This document shows positions 17,671 through 26,820 of a DNA stretch of 40,817 nucleotides, one piece after another. The DNA is from Bacteroidales bacterium. Lineage in GTDB: Bacteria; Bacteroidota; Bacteroidia; Bacteroidales; UBA12077. The stretch covers positions 1-40,817 of the forward strand of contig DAOUTQ010000009.1 of assembly GCA_030668615.1 (NCBI GenBank), given 5' to 3'. A program made the translations under genes and the position numbers. The notes beneath the pieces were generated by a model. It saw only the letters and a list, made by a program, of their open reading frames with translations, ran no database searches and had not been told where the DNA came from. Numbering within the stretch: the first letter of the stretch is position 1; the number at the start of each line of letters is the position of its first letter.

Positions 17671-17873
17671 TTGTAATGAACCATTTAATTAATTATAGAT
17701 GAACAGTTAACATTTTAATTCTTACCTACAAGATAAGTAAAATTTATATATTATGCATCTTTAGAAAATACTGTAAAATAAATATGCAGTTATGTCAATA
17801 GTTATGATGCTTTAATTGAAAAATTGCAATAAATTAGAGAGTTAGTATCAAAAATGTGATAATTGAAGTATAG

Positions 17874-18440
17874 TTATATCATTCCTGGTTTTAAATTTTT
17901 TGTACAGCGGTCTATTACAGCAGTTATTCTTTTTTCTATTGTTTCCCTTCTTTTTGCGGATAATACCCAGCCAATATAGTTTTGTTGATTAGAAGGCGAG
18001 AAGTTATTGAAATTTTTAAATGCGATAGTATTTGTTTTTAAAGCAGATAACAAATCTTCAGGGATTTCTAATTTATCCTTTGAGGTATAAGCTTTTTCCC
18101 ATTGTCCATTCTTTTTTGCTATTTCAACTAACTCTAATCCGGCTTTGGTCATTTTCTTTTTTTCGATTAATTTAATCACACGATTTTTATTGACCAAAGA
18201 CCACAAGCTTTTTGCCTTACGTGGCGTATATTTTTGCATGTAAGTTTCTTCATCAATACGCCTTACAGTACTGTCAATCCAACCAAAACAAAGTGCTTCT
18301 TCAACTGCTTCATTGTACGTAACCGTAGGTTTTTTGGTATGCTTTTTATAATAAATTAACCAAATTTCTTTTTCAGATAAATGATTCTTTTCTAAACATT
18401 CTCTCCATTCATCCCGAGTTTTACAAAACAATGTTTCCAT
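17874..18440 (-). CDS. YdeI/OmpD-associated (OmdA) family protein
   Basis: A 188-residue soluble protein that matches the YdeI/OmdA family: ETLFCKTRDEWRECLEKNH at the start, the diagnostic VEEALCFGWIDSTVRRID in the middle, TPRKAKSLWSLVN, and a C-terminal helical tail with SAKRRETIEKR. The family is widespread in bacteria and has been linked to bacteriocin or peptide tolerance in some species, but its biochemical role is not established. Its ATG overlaps the stop codon of the upstream unknown gene (TAATG), so the two are likely translationally coupled. The ~200 bp beyond its 3' end, up to the permease start, show no gene. Confidence 0.85.
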   Translation of the reverse strand: METLFCKTRDEWRECLEKNHLSEKEIWLIYYKKHTKKPTVTYNEAVEEALCFGWIDSTVRRIDEETYMQKYTPRKAKSLWSLVNKNRVIKLIEKKKMTKAGLELVEIAKKNGQWEKAYTSKDKLEIPEDLLSALKTNTIAFKNFNNFSPSNQQNYIGWVLSAKRRETIEKRITAVIDRCTKNLKPGMI

Positions 18441-18802
18441 TATTTCTTGTTTAAATAATGATTTATTAACTCTTTGGTTTCGGAAGAATAAATACCATAT
18501 TCCGTTTTTTCTAAACCGTGAAGAGAGTTCTCATATTCATTCATTTGATTTAAAATATCTTCTAAAAATTTATTATTTAGCTTATTATTAAGTATTTGAA
18601 GTATAGCTTTTCTATAATTTAGATTCCCATTTAATACTATAATGTCATGAATATATTCATTATTAGATTTTTGATAATAATCAGTTAAGTTAAAGCCCCA
18701 TTCTTTAAATGAAATTTCAGATGTTAATTTCTTAATAATCATAATGGATATTTTTTTTGGAAAAAATTCCATCTCAGAATTGACAACCTCAATATTGCAC
18801 AA
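18440..18802 (-). CDS. Unknown protein with uncertain 5' end
   Basis: I do not recognise this family. The only standard start in frame is a TTG at 18802, giving 120 residues with no membrane segment or signal and a polar, Asn/Lys/Glu-rich helical C-terminus. Translating upstream by hand, the frame stays open to a stop at 19013-19015, about 70 more codons, without ATG, GTG or TTG; that stretch reads like protein (NLVLWHLSVNENSV; QQITITWKDNN). Either the gene starts at the TTG, uses a rare start such as ATT or ATA, or has lost its start to a mutation or frameshift. It overlaps the downstream YdeI-family start by 1 bp (TAATG), which supports translation of at least the 3' part. Confidence 0.5.
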   Translation of the reverse strand: MCNIEVVNSEMEFFPKKISIMIIKKLTSEISFKEWGFNLTDYYQKSNNEYIHDIIVLNGNLNYRKAILQILNNKLNNKFLEDILNQMNEYENSLHGLEKTEYGIYSSETKELINHYLNKK

Positions 18803-19057
18803 ATCTATATTTAGTTTATTAATAACTTTATCAACTTTAAAAAAGATGTTATTGTTATCTTTCCATGTAATTGTTATTTGTTGATAATCTGATTTAATAG
18901 TTTTTAATTTTCGAACCGAATTTTCGTTAACAGATAAATGCCATAAAACGAGATTAGAACTGTCTCTTATTAAATAGCTTTTTAAAATAAGTATAGTCCA
19001 TTTTTCTGAATTTTATATCAAATTAAAAAAACGAACTATACTTTCAAAATAGTTTAT

Positions 19058-20200
19058 CTAATCTTTTGAGATTGCTCTTGATATTACAAGTTTTTGAATT
19101 TCAGACGTTCCTTCATAAATTTGAGTCAATTTTGCTTCACGCATTAATCTTTCTACGTGATACTCTTTTACATATCCATAACCACCATGAATTTGAACAG
19201 CTTCTGTTGTTACCTTCATAGCAACATCTGCTGCATAGAGTTTAGCCATTGCACTTATGGTTCCATATGGCTGATTATTATCTTTTAGCCATGCTGCTTT
19301 GTGCACAAGTAAACGCGCTGTTTCAATTTCTGTAGCCATATCGGCTAACTTAAATGCAATTGCCTGATGATTTACAATTTCAGTTCCAAAAGCTTTTCTT
19401 TCTTTAGAATATTTTAAAGCAAGATCGTATGCTCCAGCAGCAATTCCAAGAGCCTGAGCTGCAATTCCTATTCTTCCACCTTCCAAAAGCTTCATAGCGA
19501 ATTTAAATCCAAAACCATCTTTGCCTATGCGGTTCTCCTTAGGAACTTTAACATCAGTAAACATAACTGAATGAGTGTCAGAACTACGCATTCCCATTTT
19601 ATCTTCATGTGGTCCCAATGAAATACCTTCTGCATTTCTATCAACAATAAATGCATTAATTCCTTTATGACCCTTTTCTGGGTGTGTTTGAGCCATTACA
19701 AGATATGTTCCAGCTGTATTTGCACTTGTAATCCAGTTTTTAACTCCGTTTAAAAGGTAATAATCACCTTTGTCTTCGGCTGTAGTTTTTTGATAAGATG
19801 CATCTGAACCTGCTTCTGGTTCACTTAAAAGAAAAGCTCCAATTTTTTCTCCACTGGCTAAATCAGGAAGATATTTCTCTTTTTGATCATCATTACCGTA
19901 TTTTTCAATTCCGTAACATGCAAGTGAATTATGAACAGCCATTATAACAGCAATAGATGAATCAATTTTTGAAATTTCCTCCAACGCTATTACATAAGAA
20001 ATATTATCCATTCCAACTCCACCATAATCAGGAGAAATTAAGATTCCAAAGAATCCTAGTTCTGCAACATTTTTGACATGTTGAGTTGGGTATTCAGCTT
20101 TTGTATCACGTTCAATTACATCTTGTAATAATTCACGCTGAGCATAGTCACGAGCAGTTTTCTGAACCATTAACTGCTCTTCAGTATATTCGAAATTCAT
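19058..20200 (-). CDS. Short-chain acyl-CoA dehydrogenase (butyryl-CoA dehydrogenase type)
   Basis: A 380-residue FAD enzyme that interconverts saturated and 2,3-unsaturated acyl-CoA. It has the usual three-part fold: N-terminal helices, a middle beta domain with ACD signatures (GAFLLSEPEAGSDAS; NWITSANTAG) and the C-terminal helical part with the catalytic Glu, E363, in IYEGTSEIQKLVISR. The length and the YEGTSEIQ context match butyryl-CoA dehydrogenases. It is the last gene of a minus-strand C4 acyl-CoA operon, 33 bp after the thiolase gene. No electron-transferring flavoprotein genes (etfAB) are in the window, so its electron partner is encoded elsewhere. Confidence 0.93.
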   Translation of the reverse strand: MNFEYTEEQLMVQKTARDYAQRELLQDVIERDTKAEYPTQHVKNVAELGFFGILISPDYGGVGMDNISYVIALEEISKIDSSIAVIMAVHNSLACYGIEKYGNDDQKEKYLPDLASGEKIGAFLLSEPEAGSDASYQKTTAEDKGDYYLLNGVKNWITSANTAGTYLVMAQTHPEKGHKGINAFIVDRNAEGISLGPHEDKMGMRSSDTHSVMFTDVKVPKENRIGKDGFGFKFAMKLLEGGRIGIAAQALGIAAGAYDLALKYSKERKAFGTEIVNHQAIAFKLADMATEIETARLLVHKAAWLKDNNQPYGTISAMAKLYAADVAMKVTTEAVQIHGGYGYVKEYHVERLMREAKLTQIYEGTSEIQKLVISRAISKD

Positions 20201-20233
20201 TATTGTAGTTTTTAGTTTGCGTAATTTAAGATG

Positions 20234-21472
20234 TTAACTTGGTTTCTTATAAACAATTGCTACAACTGTTTTGTCATCACCACCCATATTTATTGTCATT
20301 CCATAAGGTCTATCAGCAGGAATATCTATTTGAGCATCACCTGCTTTACCGGTTAATTGTTCCCAAATTGTTACAGCCTGATGTACACCGGTCGCTCCTG
20401 TCGGATGTCCCCAACCAATTAAACCACCTGTTGTATTCATTGGGAATTTTCCTTGTCGTGATGTGTTACCATTTGCAACGTAGTCTGCACCTTCTCCAGG
20501 TTTAGCTAAACCTAATGCTTCAACAGTAAGTATTCCTGCAATTGTAAAACAATCATGTACTTCAAGAGTTGCTACATCATTTATTGTAATTCCAGCATTT
20601 TCTAAGGCCCCTTTGGCAGCTTGTTGTATAGTTCCAAGCTGCGTTGGATCTTTTGGTTGTTCAGTAAGGTTATCTACTTTTAAAGAAAAACCAACAACTT
20701 CAACTGCATCTGACTTAGAAACACCAATTCTATCAAGTCCTTCTTCAGAAACTATAGCTATTGCTGACGCTCCATCAGAAACTTTTGAGCAATCAAATAC
20801 ATTCAAATGATCAGTAAACCCTTTTGGATTTGGTTCTGATAGCCCAGCTTTTATAAGATCTGTTATATTATTTGTGTGTTCTTGTGCAGTAGGACATAAA
20901 CGTGCATTTTCAATTGCATTTTTAAACCATGTTGCTAATCCTTTTCTGGCTTTATCACGTCCATATTTTTCAAAATAAGCACCGGCACGGTTACTAAACT
21001 GACCAGGGAAAAAGTATGCATGTCCGTCCTTTCTGTCCTGAAACCAACCAGCTCCTGCAAGTATATCAGCTCCGTATATTGCTTTAACTGAATTCTGAAC
21101 CTCAACTCCCATACTTAAAACAACATCAGCTGATTCTGATAACACGGATTTTATTCCTGAAATTAATGATAATCCACCGGATGCACAGGCTCCTTCAACT
21201 CTTAATGATGGTTTATATCTTAGTCCTTCATCAATCATTGGCAAGAAAGCACCAAGGTGAGCTTGTTTTACAAAACGACTTGCCATAAAGTTACCAATAA
21301 CACCTTCGTCAACATTTTTAGCTCCATTAATCATCTTTAAAGTACCTTGTCCGGCTTCTTTAATATAATGTTCGATTCCTGGTCGTGGCTTTTTAGGATG
21401 GAACTCTTTTCTTCCTGTTCCTAATGATATAGTATTATATCCGGCCGTCATATATATTTTTCTTTTCATCAT
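20234..21472 (-). CDS. Thiolase family acetyl-CoA acetyltransferase
   Basis: A 412-residue thiolase that condenses or cleaves acyl-CoA with acetyl-CoA. The acyl-accepting Cys is C96 (VEGACASGGLS). The second half has HDCFTIA (H306) and GGLIGWGHPTGATG (H356); the extra Cys of classical thiolases near the C-terminus is absent, as in SCP2-type thiolases, and this protein resembles that branch more than FadA/AtoB. Two start codons are adjacent (ATG ATG at 21472 and 21469). It sits 23 bp after the hydroxyacyl-CoA dehydrogenase and 33 bp before the acyl-CoA dehydrogenase. In this operon it most plausibly acts on acetoacetyl-CoA. Confidence 0.9.
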   Translation of the reverse strand: MMKRKIYMTAGYNTISLGTGRKEFHPKKPRPGIEHYIKEAGQGTLKMINGAKNVDEGVIGNFMASRFVKQAHLGAFLPMIDEGLRYKPSLRVEGACASGGLSLISGIKSVLSESADVVLSMGVEVQNSVKAIYGADILAGAGWFQDRKDGHAYFFPGQFSNRAGAYFEKYGRDKARKGLATWFKNAIENARLCPTAQEHTNNITDLIKAGLSEPNPKGFTDHLNVFDCSKVSDGASAIAIVSEEGLDRIGVSKSDAVEVVGFSLKVDNLTEQPKDPTQLGTIQQAAKGALENAGITINDVATLEVHDCFTIAGILTVEALGLAKPGEGADYVANGNTSRQGKFPMNTTGGLIGWGHPTGATGVHQAVTIWEQLTGKAGDAQIDIPADRPYGMTINMGGDDKTVVAIVYKKPS

Positions 21473-21495
21473 TGTAGTTTTAAATATTATAAATA

Positions 21496-22833
21496 TTAGC
21501 TGAAATAATTATTGATTGGTCCATATGCATGGAAAAAACCTGTTAGCATAACAGTGTTTACGTGATCTTCTTTATCAGTAACATTATCAGAAACTAACTT
21601 CAATCCAATATTTTTTGAGTTAATTACATAATCTCTTGTAAGTTTTGATCCCAGCGTATCCATACCTTTTAACTCATTAAAATACTCTGTCAGAACTTTG
21701 TCTTTACCTTTATTTCCGATAACTGCTTTCCATGGTTTAAATGATGCTGGAAGAGAACCAAGCATTTTATCTACCTTTTCTCTAAAATCATCAATTTTAA
21801 CGTAATCTTTCTTTTCAGGATCGTAAACAGCATCCACTCTTCCTTTCTCATATAATAAAATTCCAGCTTTTTGTGATACATCAGAATTCTGACCACCTTT
21901 CACATTTAAAGAATTCAGCTTATCAATAAGGTCGCTTTGTAAATCAGGTTCATTTAATCTTGGTTTCATTACAAACATAATTTTCTGACAAACATCAAGT
22001 CCAACATAATCCATCAACTGGAAAATTCCCATTGGTCTTATCATAAAATCCTGACTAACCTTATTAACTGCATAAATAGCTTCGGTAAAAGACATTTCGT
22101 TCATTAAACTTTCTGCCTGTTTAATACCAAATAAAATGTCCCGCATAAAATGTCCGTTACCAATAAAACCAGCTTTATCGTTAGAAGGAACAATTATTTT
22201 TCTTAATTTCTTTGCATATTCGTGAGCAAAATCAATAAGTTCTTTATTTGTGTTTTTAGTAACAATTAATTCAACAAGTTTTTGAACAGCAGGAGGATTG
22301 TAAAAATGGAAACCCAAAATTTTACCGTTAATTTCTGCATCAGTATCCAGCTCATTAATTGGCACGGATGAAGTATTTGTAAAAAACCATGGATCGTTAG
22401 TATTGTTTGCAAGAATTTGCTTAATCAATTTAACTTTTAAATCAGAATTTTCGATTATGGCTTCGAAAATTAAACCAGAATCATAAGCCGATTCAATACT
22501 TGTACTTGTGTGTACAAGTTTTAAAACATCATCAATATACTGATCAATAATGTCACCGTTTTCGATTAGGTTTTTATTGTCTTTATACATTAAGCGCAAC
22601 TGAACCATCTTTTTCTCAGCTAATTTTCTTACCTGTGTTTTTAAAAATCCGTAGAGTCCTGTTAGTGCTGCTGGTGACACATCAATTGCATTTAATGCAA
22701 AATTCTTCGACTGGTTTTCGGGTTTTAGCTGTAGATCGGCCATTTCGATTGCAGTGAGCAATAATATGCCAGATCCCATTTTTCCTGCAGCACCTAAAAC
22801 CGATACATTTTGTAGTTTTTCTTCGTAATTCAT
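21496..22833 (-). CDS. 3-Hydroxyacyl-CoA dehydrogenase
   Basis: A 445-residue NAD-dependent dehydrogenase of the HADH family. The Rossmann fingerprint is VLGAAGKMGSG (G14-G20), and the catalytic dyad region is KILGFHFYNPPAVQKLVELI with H176 and E188. It is longer than the ~290-residue single-function enzymes, with an extended segment after the first beta strand (residues ~30-110) and a longer C-terminal half, a form I associate with Bacteroidota. It oxidises 3-hydroxybutyryl-CoA or reduces acetoacetyl-CoA, between the enoyl-CoA hydratase 151 bp upstream and the thiolase 23 bp downstream in the same operon. No fused hydratase domain is present. Confidence 0.88.
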   Translation of the reverse strand: MNYEEKLQNVSVLGAAGKMGSGILLLTAIEMADLQLKPENQSKNFALNAIDVSPAALTGLYGFLKTQVRKLAEKKMVQLRLMYKDNKNLIENGDIIDQYIDDVLKLVHTSTSIESAYDSGLIFEAIIENSDLKVKLIKQILANNTNDPWFFTNTSSVPINELDTDAEINGKILGFHFYNPPAVQKLVELIVTKNTNKELIDFAHEYAKKLRKIIVPSNDKAGFIGNGHFMRDILFGIKQAESLMNEMSFTEAIYAVNKVSQDFMIRPMGIFQLMDYVGLDVCQKIMFVMKPRLNEPDLQSDLIDKLNSLNVKGGQNSDVSQKAGILLYEKGRVDAVYDPEKKDYVKIDDFREKVDKMLGSLPASFKPWKAVIGNKGKDKVLTEYFNELKGMDTLGSKLTRDYVINSKNIGLKLVSDNVTDKEDHVNTVMLTGFFHAYGPINNYFS

Positions 22834-22984
22834 ATTTGTTATTTTAAGATTATTATTCCAATTCTTATTTAAAAAGCTACTAGTACTTTTTTAATTTAGA
22901 ATTATTAATGCTGATGTAATTTCAAAGGAGTATTTAAAGTCCAATTTGGATGAATAAATACCACATGTTGAAATACTATCGGTA

Positions 22985-23755
22985 TTATTTCCAATTAGGT
23001 TTTCGTTTCTCAAGAAATGCTTTCATTCCTTCAGGTCCATCGCTTTCAAAAAGCTTTGAAAACTCATCACTTTCAAGATCATAAGCCTTGTTAAGATCAA
23101 CCTGATAGCCACCACGAACCACTTTTTTTAATGTCTTAATTGCATTAGGTCCATGTTGTGTTATTTTTCCTGCAATTTTCAAAGCTTCGGTCATCAGTTC
23201 GCTTGCATCAACCACTTTTTGCACAATTCCCATTCTCAATGCTTCTTCAGCATCAATCATTTGTCCTGTTAATTGTAGATAAAGAGTATTTCCTAATCCG
23301 GATAATCTTGATAATCTTTGTGTGCCGCCATAACCCGGAATTAAGCCCAGACTTACCTCAGGTAATCCGAACTTTCCATAATTATTAGAAATCCTGAAAT
23401 CGCATGCTAAGGCGAGTTCACATCCACCTCCGAGAGCGTATCCATTAACTGCAGCGATAACTGGTTTATTAAGATTTTCGAGTCGCGAAAAAGTATTCTG
23501 ACCAGTTTTTGAAAATTGATATCCTTCTTCCTTGGTCATATTTTGCATTTCGGCAATATCAGCTCCTGCAATAAATGCTTTTCCTTCTCCTGTAATGATG
23601 AGAATATTAGTATTTTCATCATTTTCAATAGTATCGAGATAAGCATTAAATTCTTTAAAGAACGTATTATTTAAAGCATTTAAAGCTTCAGGCCGTGAAA
23701 TTGTAACAATAGCAATTTCGCCTTCATGTTTAGTATTAAAGGTTGAATAACTCAT
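22985..23755 (-). CDS. Enoyl-CoA hydratase (crotonase)
   Basis: A 256-residue crotonase-fold enzyme that hydrates crotonyl-CoA or other short enoyl-CoAs. The oxyanion-hole segments are AFIAGADIAEM (60-70) and GYALGGGCELALACDF (105-120). Both catalytic glutamates of true hydratases are present, E113 and E133 (LPEVSLGLIPGYGGTQRL), which separates it from isomerases and decarboxylases of the same fold. It is the first gene of the minus-strand C4 operon. The 150 bp between it and the dehydrogenase gene hold no gene, and no clear Bacteroidota promoter box is visible upstream. Confidence 0.93.
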   Translation of the reverse strand: MSYSTFNTKHEGEIAIVTISRPEALNALNNTFFKEFNAYLDTIENDENTNILIITGEGKAFIAGADIAEMQNMTKEEGYQFSKTGQNTFSRLENLNKPVIAAVNGYALGGGCELALACDFRISNNYGKFGLPEVSLGLIPGYGGTQRLSRLSGLGNTLYLQLTGQMIDAEEALRMGIVQKVVDASELMTEALKIAGKITQHGPNAIKTLKKVVRGGYQVDLNKAYDLESDEFSKLFESDGPEGMKAFLEKRKPNWK

Positions 23756-24065
23756 AAGGTATTTAATTTAATATGTTTCTTACTGATTAAATGAAAGTTA
23801 AGGTAAGTATTTGTTTTGTTTTTTACTTTCATATTTTTATATAAATAAATATATATAATAGAGCATACAAGATAAAAAAATGTTTTGATTATTAATAAAA
23901 ATGTATCCATAAAATTCATAATAGGAATTAAAATACAATATCGAACAATCACTCCCTTATCGGGTTTATTCATTCTGTAAATTGTCCCGTTCATTTAGTT
24001 TCGCTTGATCTAATTATATATTCCTCAATACTTTTGACCTGTGTTTAAATTAAAAATCATTAGAA
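23756..24065. other. Divergent intergenic region
   Basis: A 310-bp, very AT-rich spacer between the divergent C4 acyl-CoA operon and the TolC-RND operon. It carries one well-formed plus-strand promoter (24005-24036). An 80-codon minus-strand open frame across it has a membrane-like but low-complexity composition and no ribosome site, and I do not take it as a gene. Confidence 0.6.
24005..24036 (+). promoter_or_regulatory. Predicted promoter of the TolC-RND operon
   Basis: A -33 TTG (24005-24007) and an exact -7 TACTTTTG (24029-24036) are separated by 21 bp, fitting the Bacteroidota sigma factor pattern. Transcription would start near 24042, giving a leader of about 24 nt before the ATG at 24066. 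Confidence 0.65.
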
Positions 24066-25433
24066 ATGAGAAAAATATTATTTGTATCAGTATTAATAAT
24101 AGTATTACTAAATAAGTTAAGTGCACAAACCAATGTTCTTGAAGATTATGTGCACGAAGGATTAGAAAGCAATCTGGTTATTAAACAAAATCAAATGTCA
24201 TTGGAAAGTGCCCAACAGGCATTAAAGGAAGCTAAAGGCATGTTTTTACCTACTGTTACATCACAATCGAGATACACTTTAGCTGCTGGCGGCAGAACCA
24301 TCGATTTCCCAATTGGTGACTTAATGAATCCTGTCTATGGTACATTAAATGATATGTTAGTTTCTCAGGGAGGAACAGCACAATTTCCGATGGTTGAAAA
24401 TGAGCAAATAAGATTTTTACGCGAACAGGAATATGAAGCTAAAATTTCTATCACACAACCAATCTATTATCCTTCTATTGCAATAAATAAGAGAATAGAA
24501 GAGAAGAAATTATTCATGACACAAACGGAAACAGAGCAATATATAAACGAGCTTACTTTTCAAATTAAAGAGGCTTATTATAATTACAATAAGGCATTGC
24601 AGTATTTTGATTTGATTCAGGAAACCAAAAAGGTAGTAAATGAAAATCATAGAGTAAGTCAAAAGCTTTTAGAAAATAGTATGATTAATCGTGATGCCGT
24701 GCTTCGTGCAAAATCAGAAATTAGTAAAGTAGAGCTATTTGAAACAGAAGCTGTTAAAAATAGAGAGATGGCTAAAAGTTATTTTAATTTTCTTTTGAAT
24801 CGTAATCTTGATGAAGAAATAATAACTTGCTCTCAGGCAGGAGATTATTTAATACCGGAGTTTATGGAATTAAGTCAAAATGCTATGGAAAGTAGAGATG
24901 AATTAAAATTATTAGATAATCAGATTAATATAATGGATGATATTGCCGATCTAAATCAGGCAGCAATGTTACCAAAATTCTTAATTGCTGTTGATTATGG
25001 TATTCAAGGGGAAGAACTGAATATTAATAAAGATTCTGATTTCTTAACTGGATCGTTTGTACTTACCTGGGATTTATTTAGCGGTAACACTAATAAGATT
25101 AAGAAGAAGCAGGCTTTGATTGAAAAACAACGATTGAAATACTATAAAGAAGAAGTTAGTAATAAAATACAACTTGAAGTCAAGCAAAACGTGTACGAAG
25201 TGGAACAGCAGTTTAAAAACTTAAACTTAGCACAAACCAGAAAAAATGAATCAGTTGAAGTATACAGAATTTTAGAAAAGCGTTATCGATTGGGCGAAGC
25301 TTCATTAATAGAATTGCTTGATGCCCGAAACAATATGACAGAGTCAGAAGCTCAACTAATTATTACTAAATTCGATTATTTAGTAAGTATTTCAAAGCTT
25401 GAAAAATCTACGAAAACAAAGCTCTCAATTTAA
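24066..25433 (+). CDS. TolC-family outer membrane efflux protein
   Basis: A 455-residue exported protein with a signal peptide (LFVSVLIIVLLNKLSAQ). The rest has the two long coiled-coil repeats of TolC-type proteins, with ELTFQIKEAYYNYNKALQYF and QNVYEVEQQFKNLNLAQTRK as the equivalent helices and RYRLGEASLIELLDARNNM near the C-terminus, a strong family marker. It forms the outer-membrane channel and exit duct. It is the first gene of a three-gene operon with a membrane-fusion protein and an RND pump, so it should be dedicated to that complex. A predicted promoter lies just upstream. Confidence 0.92.
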   Translation: MRKILFVSVLIIVLLNKLSAQTNVLEDYVHEGLESNLVIKQNQMSLESAQQALKEAKGMFLPTVTSQSRYTLAAGGRTIDFPIGDLMNPVYGTLNDMLVSQGGTAQFPMVENEQIRFLREQEYEAKISITQPIYYPSIAINKRIEEKKLFMTQTETEQYINELTFQIKEAYYNYNKALQYFDLIQETKKVVNENHRVSQKLLENSMINRDAVLRAKSEISKVELFETEAVKNREMAKSYFNFLLNRNLDEEIITCSQAGDYLIPEFMELSQNAMESRDELKLLDNQINIMDDIADLNQAAMLPKFLIAVDYGIQGEELNINKDSDFLTGSFVLTWDLFSGNTNKIKKKQALIEKQRLKYYKEEVSNKIQLEVKQNVYEVEQQFKNLNLAQTRKNESVEVYRILEKRYRLGEASLIELLDARNNMTESEAQLIITKFDYLVSISKLEKSTKTKLSI

Positions 25434-25534
25434 TGTTTTGTTCAATCCATTATATGATGCATTCACTCTAAATGTCTTTGTAACTTATAAATAACTATTA
25501 AAATTTGCAGAAGAATAAATTAAAATTAACGAAA

Positions 25535-26632
25535 ATGAAAAAAGTAAATAACATATTGAAATATACAGTAATGGCTTGTCTGTTAATATTTGCAGGTATA
25601 CTTATAGAAGGATGCAGTAATTCAGAAGCTAATACTGGTATTAAAGAAGATAAAGGTATTCCTGTAAAAGTGGCTAAACTTGAAAAGGGAAAAGTTTCTT
25701 TACCTATTCATGTATCTGGCAATATTAGTGCAAGCAAAGAAAGTAGATTGAGCTTTAAAACTGGAGGCATAATTGAATCAATTTATGTTGATGATGGTGA
25801 TCATGTTAAAAAAGGGCAGGTACTTGCAAAACTTAATTTAAGAGAAATTCAGGAACAAGTTAATCAGGCGGTAATTGGTCTGGAAAAAGCGCAAAGAGAT
25901 TATGAAAGAATTTATAACCTTTATGCTGATACGGTAGCTACATTAGAACAGTATCAAAATGTAAAATCAGCATTAGATATTGCAAACACAAATTTAAATA
26001 TTGCTGAATATAATTTAAAACATTCAACAATTAAGGCTCCATCTGAAGGAATTATTCTTAAGAAATTTTTTGAAGAAAATGAAATTGTTGGAACTGGTAA
26101 TCCTATATTTTATTTTGCATCAGCAGAAGAAAAATGGCGATTATTAGTTGGAATATCTGATAAAGAAATAGTAAAACTGAAATTAGGCGATAATGCAAAA
26201 ATATTTGTTGATGCTTATCCTGATAAGGAATTGAATTGTACAGTTGCTAATATTGATAATGCACCAGGTTATAATACAGGCTTATATGAAGTGGAGCTTT
26301 TAATTGAAGATCAGAATATAGAATTGAAACATGGTTTTTTTGCTAAAGGAGAAATTTATCCATCACAAAATATAGATTGCTATAGTTTGCCAATAAATGC
26401 TATTCAAGAAGGAATTGGCAAGATGGTAGTGTTTTATTCAGTTAGCAAAGATGGAAAAGTAGCAATAAAACAAGAGACAAATATCATTTCTATGTCAAGC
26501 GATAAAGTCTTTTTTACATCAAATGATTTATATGAAGATATGCAAATAATTGTTGATAAGCAGAAGGAATTAAAACACTTAGATAAAGTTAAAATAATTG
26601 ATTCTGATTGGTTGGCAGAAAAACTTAAATAA
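25535..26632 (+). CDS. RND efflux membrane-fusion lipoprotein (HlyD/AcrA family)
   Basis: A 365-residue periplasmic adaptor. ATG 25535 is chosen over an upstream in-frame TTG at 25505 because it gives a clean signal peptide and lipobox (ILIEGC, lipidated Cys 27). The biotinyl-lipoyl-like half-motif (IIESIYVDDGDHVKKGQVLAKL) leads into a short coiled-coil hairpin and the return half (LKHSTIKAPSEGIILKK), then beta-barrel and membrane-proximal domains. It links the TolC channel to the RND pump. It lies 101 bp after the tolC gene. The 188 bp between it and the pump gene hold a long hairpin and a REP-like palindrome pair that may alter relative expression. Confidence 0.92.
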   Translation: MKKVNNILKYTVMACLLIFAGILIEGCSNSEANTGIKEDKGIPVKVAKLEKGKVSLPIHVSGNISASKESRLSFKTGGIIESIYVDDGDHVKKGQVLAKLNLREIQEQVNQAVIGLEKAQRDYERIYNLYADTVATLEQYQNVKSALDIANTNLNIAEYNLKHSTIKAPSEGIILKKFFEENEIVGTGNPIFYFASAEEKWRLLVGISDKEIVKLKLGDNAKIFVDAYPDKELNCTVANIDNAPGYNTGLYEVELLIEDQNIELKHGFFAKGEIYPSQNIDCYSLPINAIQEGIGKMVVFYSVSKDGKVAIKQETNIISMSSDKVFFTSNDLYEDMQIIVDKQKELKHLDKVKIIDSDWLAEKLK

Positions 26633-26670
26633 AGATTCTTTTCAGAATGAGTGGAGACTCGTTGGTTATT

Positions 26671-26707
26671 AATTAGGGCTTAATTAGGTTTTAATTGAGC
26701 CCTAATT
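26671..26707. repeat. Long hairpin between adaptor and pump genes
   Basis: AATTAGGGCT (26671-26680) and AGCCCTAATT (26698-26707) are perfect complements, and five more pairs (one wobble) extend inward, leaving a 7-nt loop. There is no T-run, so it is more likely an RNA-processing or stability element than a terminator. Confidence 0.6.
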
Positions 26708-26718
26708 TAAAGAAAAAA

Positions 26719-26802
26719 GTCATACTGAGCTTGTCGAAGTATGATGGAAGTTAATAGAAATCATCCTTCGACATCCCGATTATTAGCGGGACAGGATGAC
26801 AA
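26719..26802. repeat. REP-like palindrome pair
   Basis: Two neighbouring hairpins: TCATACT...AGTATGA (26720-26744) around GAGCTTGTCGA, and TCATCCT...AGGATGA (26761-26800) around a nested TCCCG...CGGGA. They share the TCAT...CTTCGAC-type core in opposite orientation. Similar GTCATnCTGAGC...TCGAAG elements are common between genes of Bacteroidota (from memory). It lies inside an operon, just 18 bp before the RND start codon. Confidence 0.7.
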
Positions 26803-26820
26803 TGAAAAAAAGATAGAAAA

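Noticed and set aside
23752-23994. 80-codon minus-strand frame upstream of the hydratase gene
   Set aside because: It overlaps the hydratase start, has low-complexity composition and no ribosome site; the region better fits promoter DNA.
25505-25534. TTG start for the adaptor protein
   Set aside because: It adds ten residues before a clean signal peptide and lipobox; ATG 25535 is better. The same reasoning moved the starts of the genes ending at 33259 and 34148 (TTG to ATG) and at 31907.
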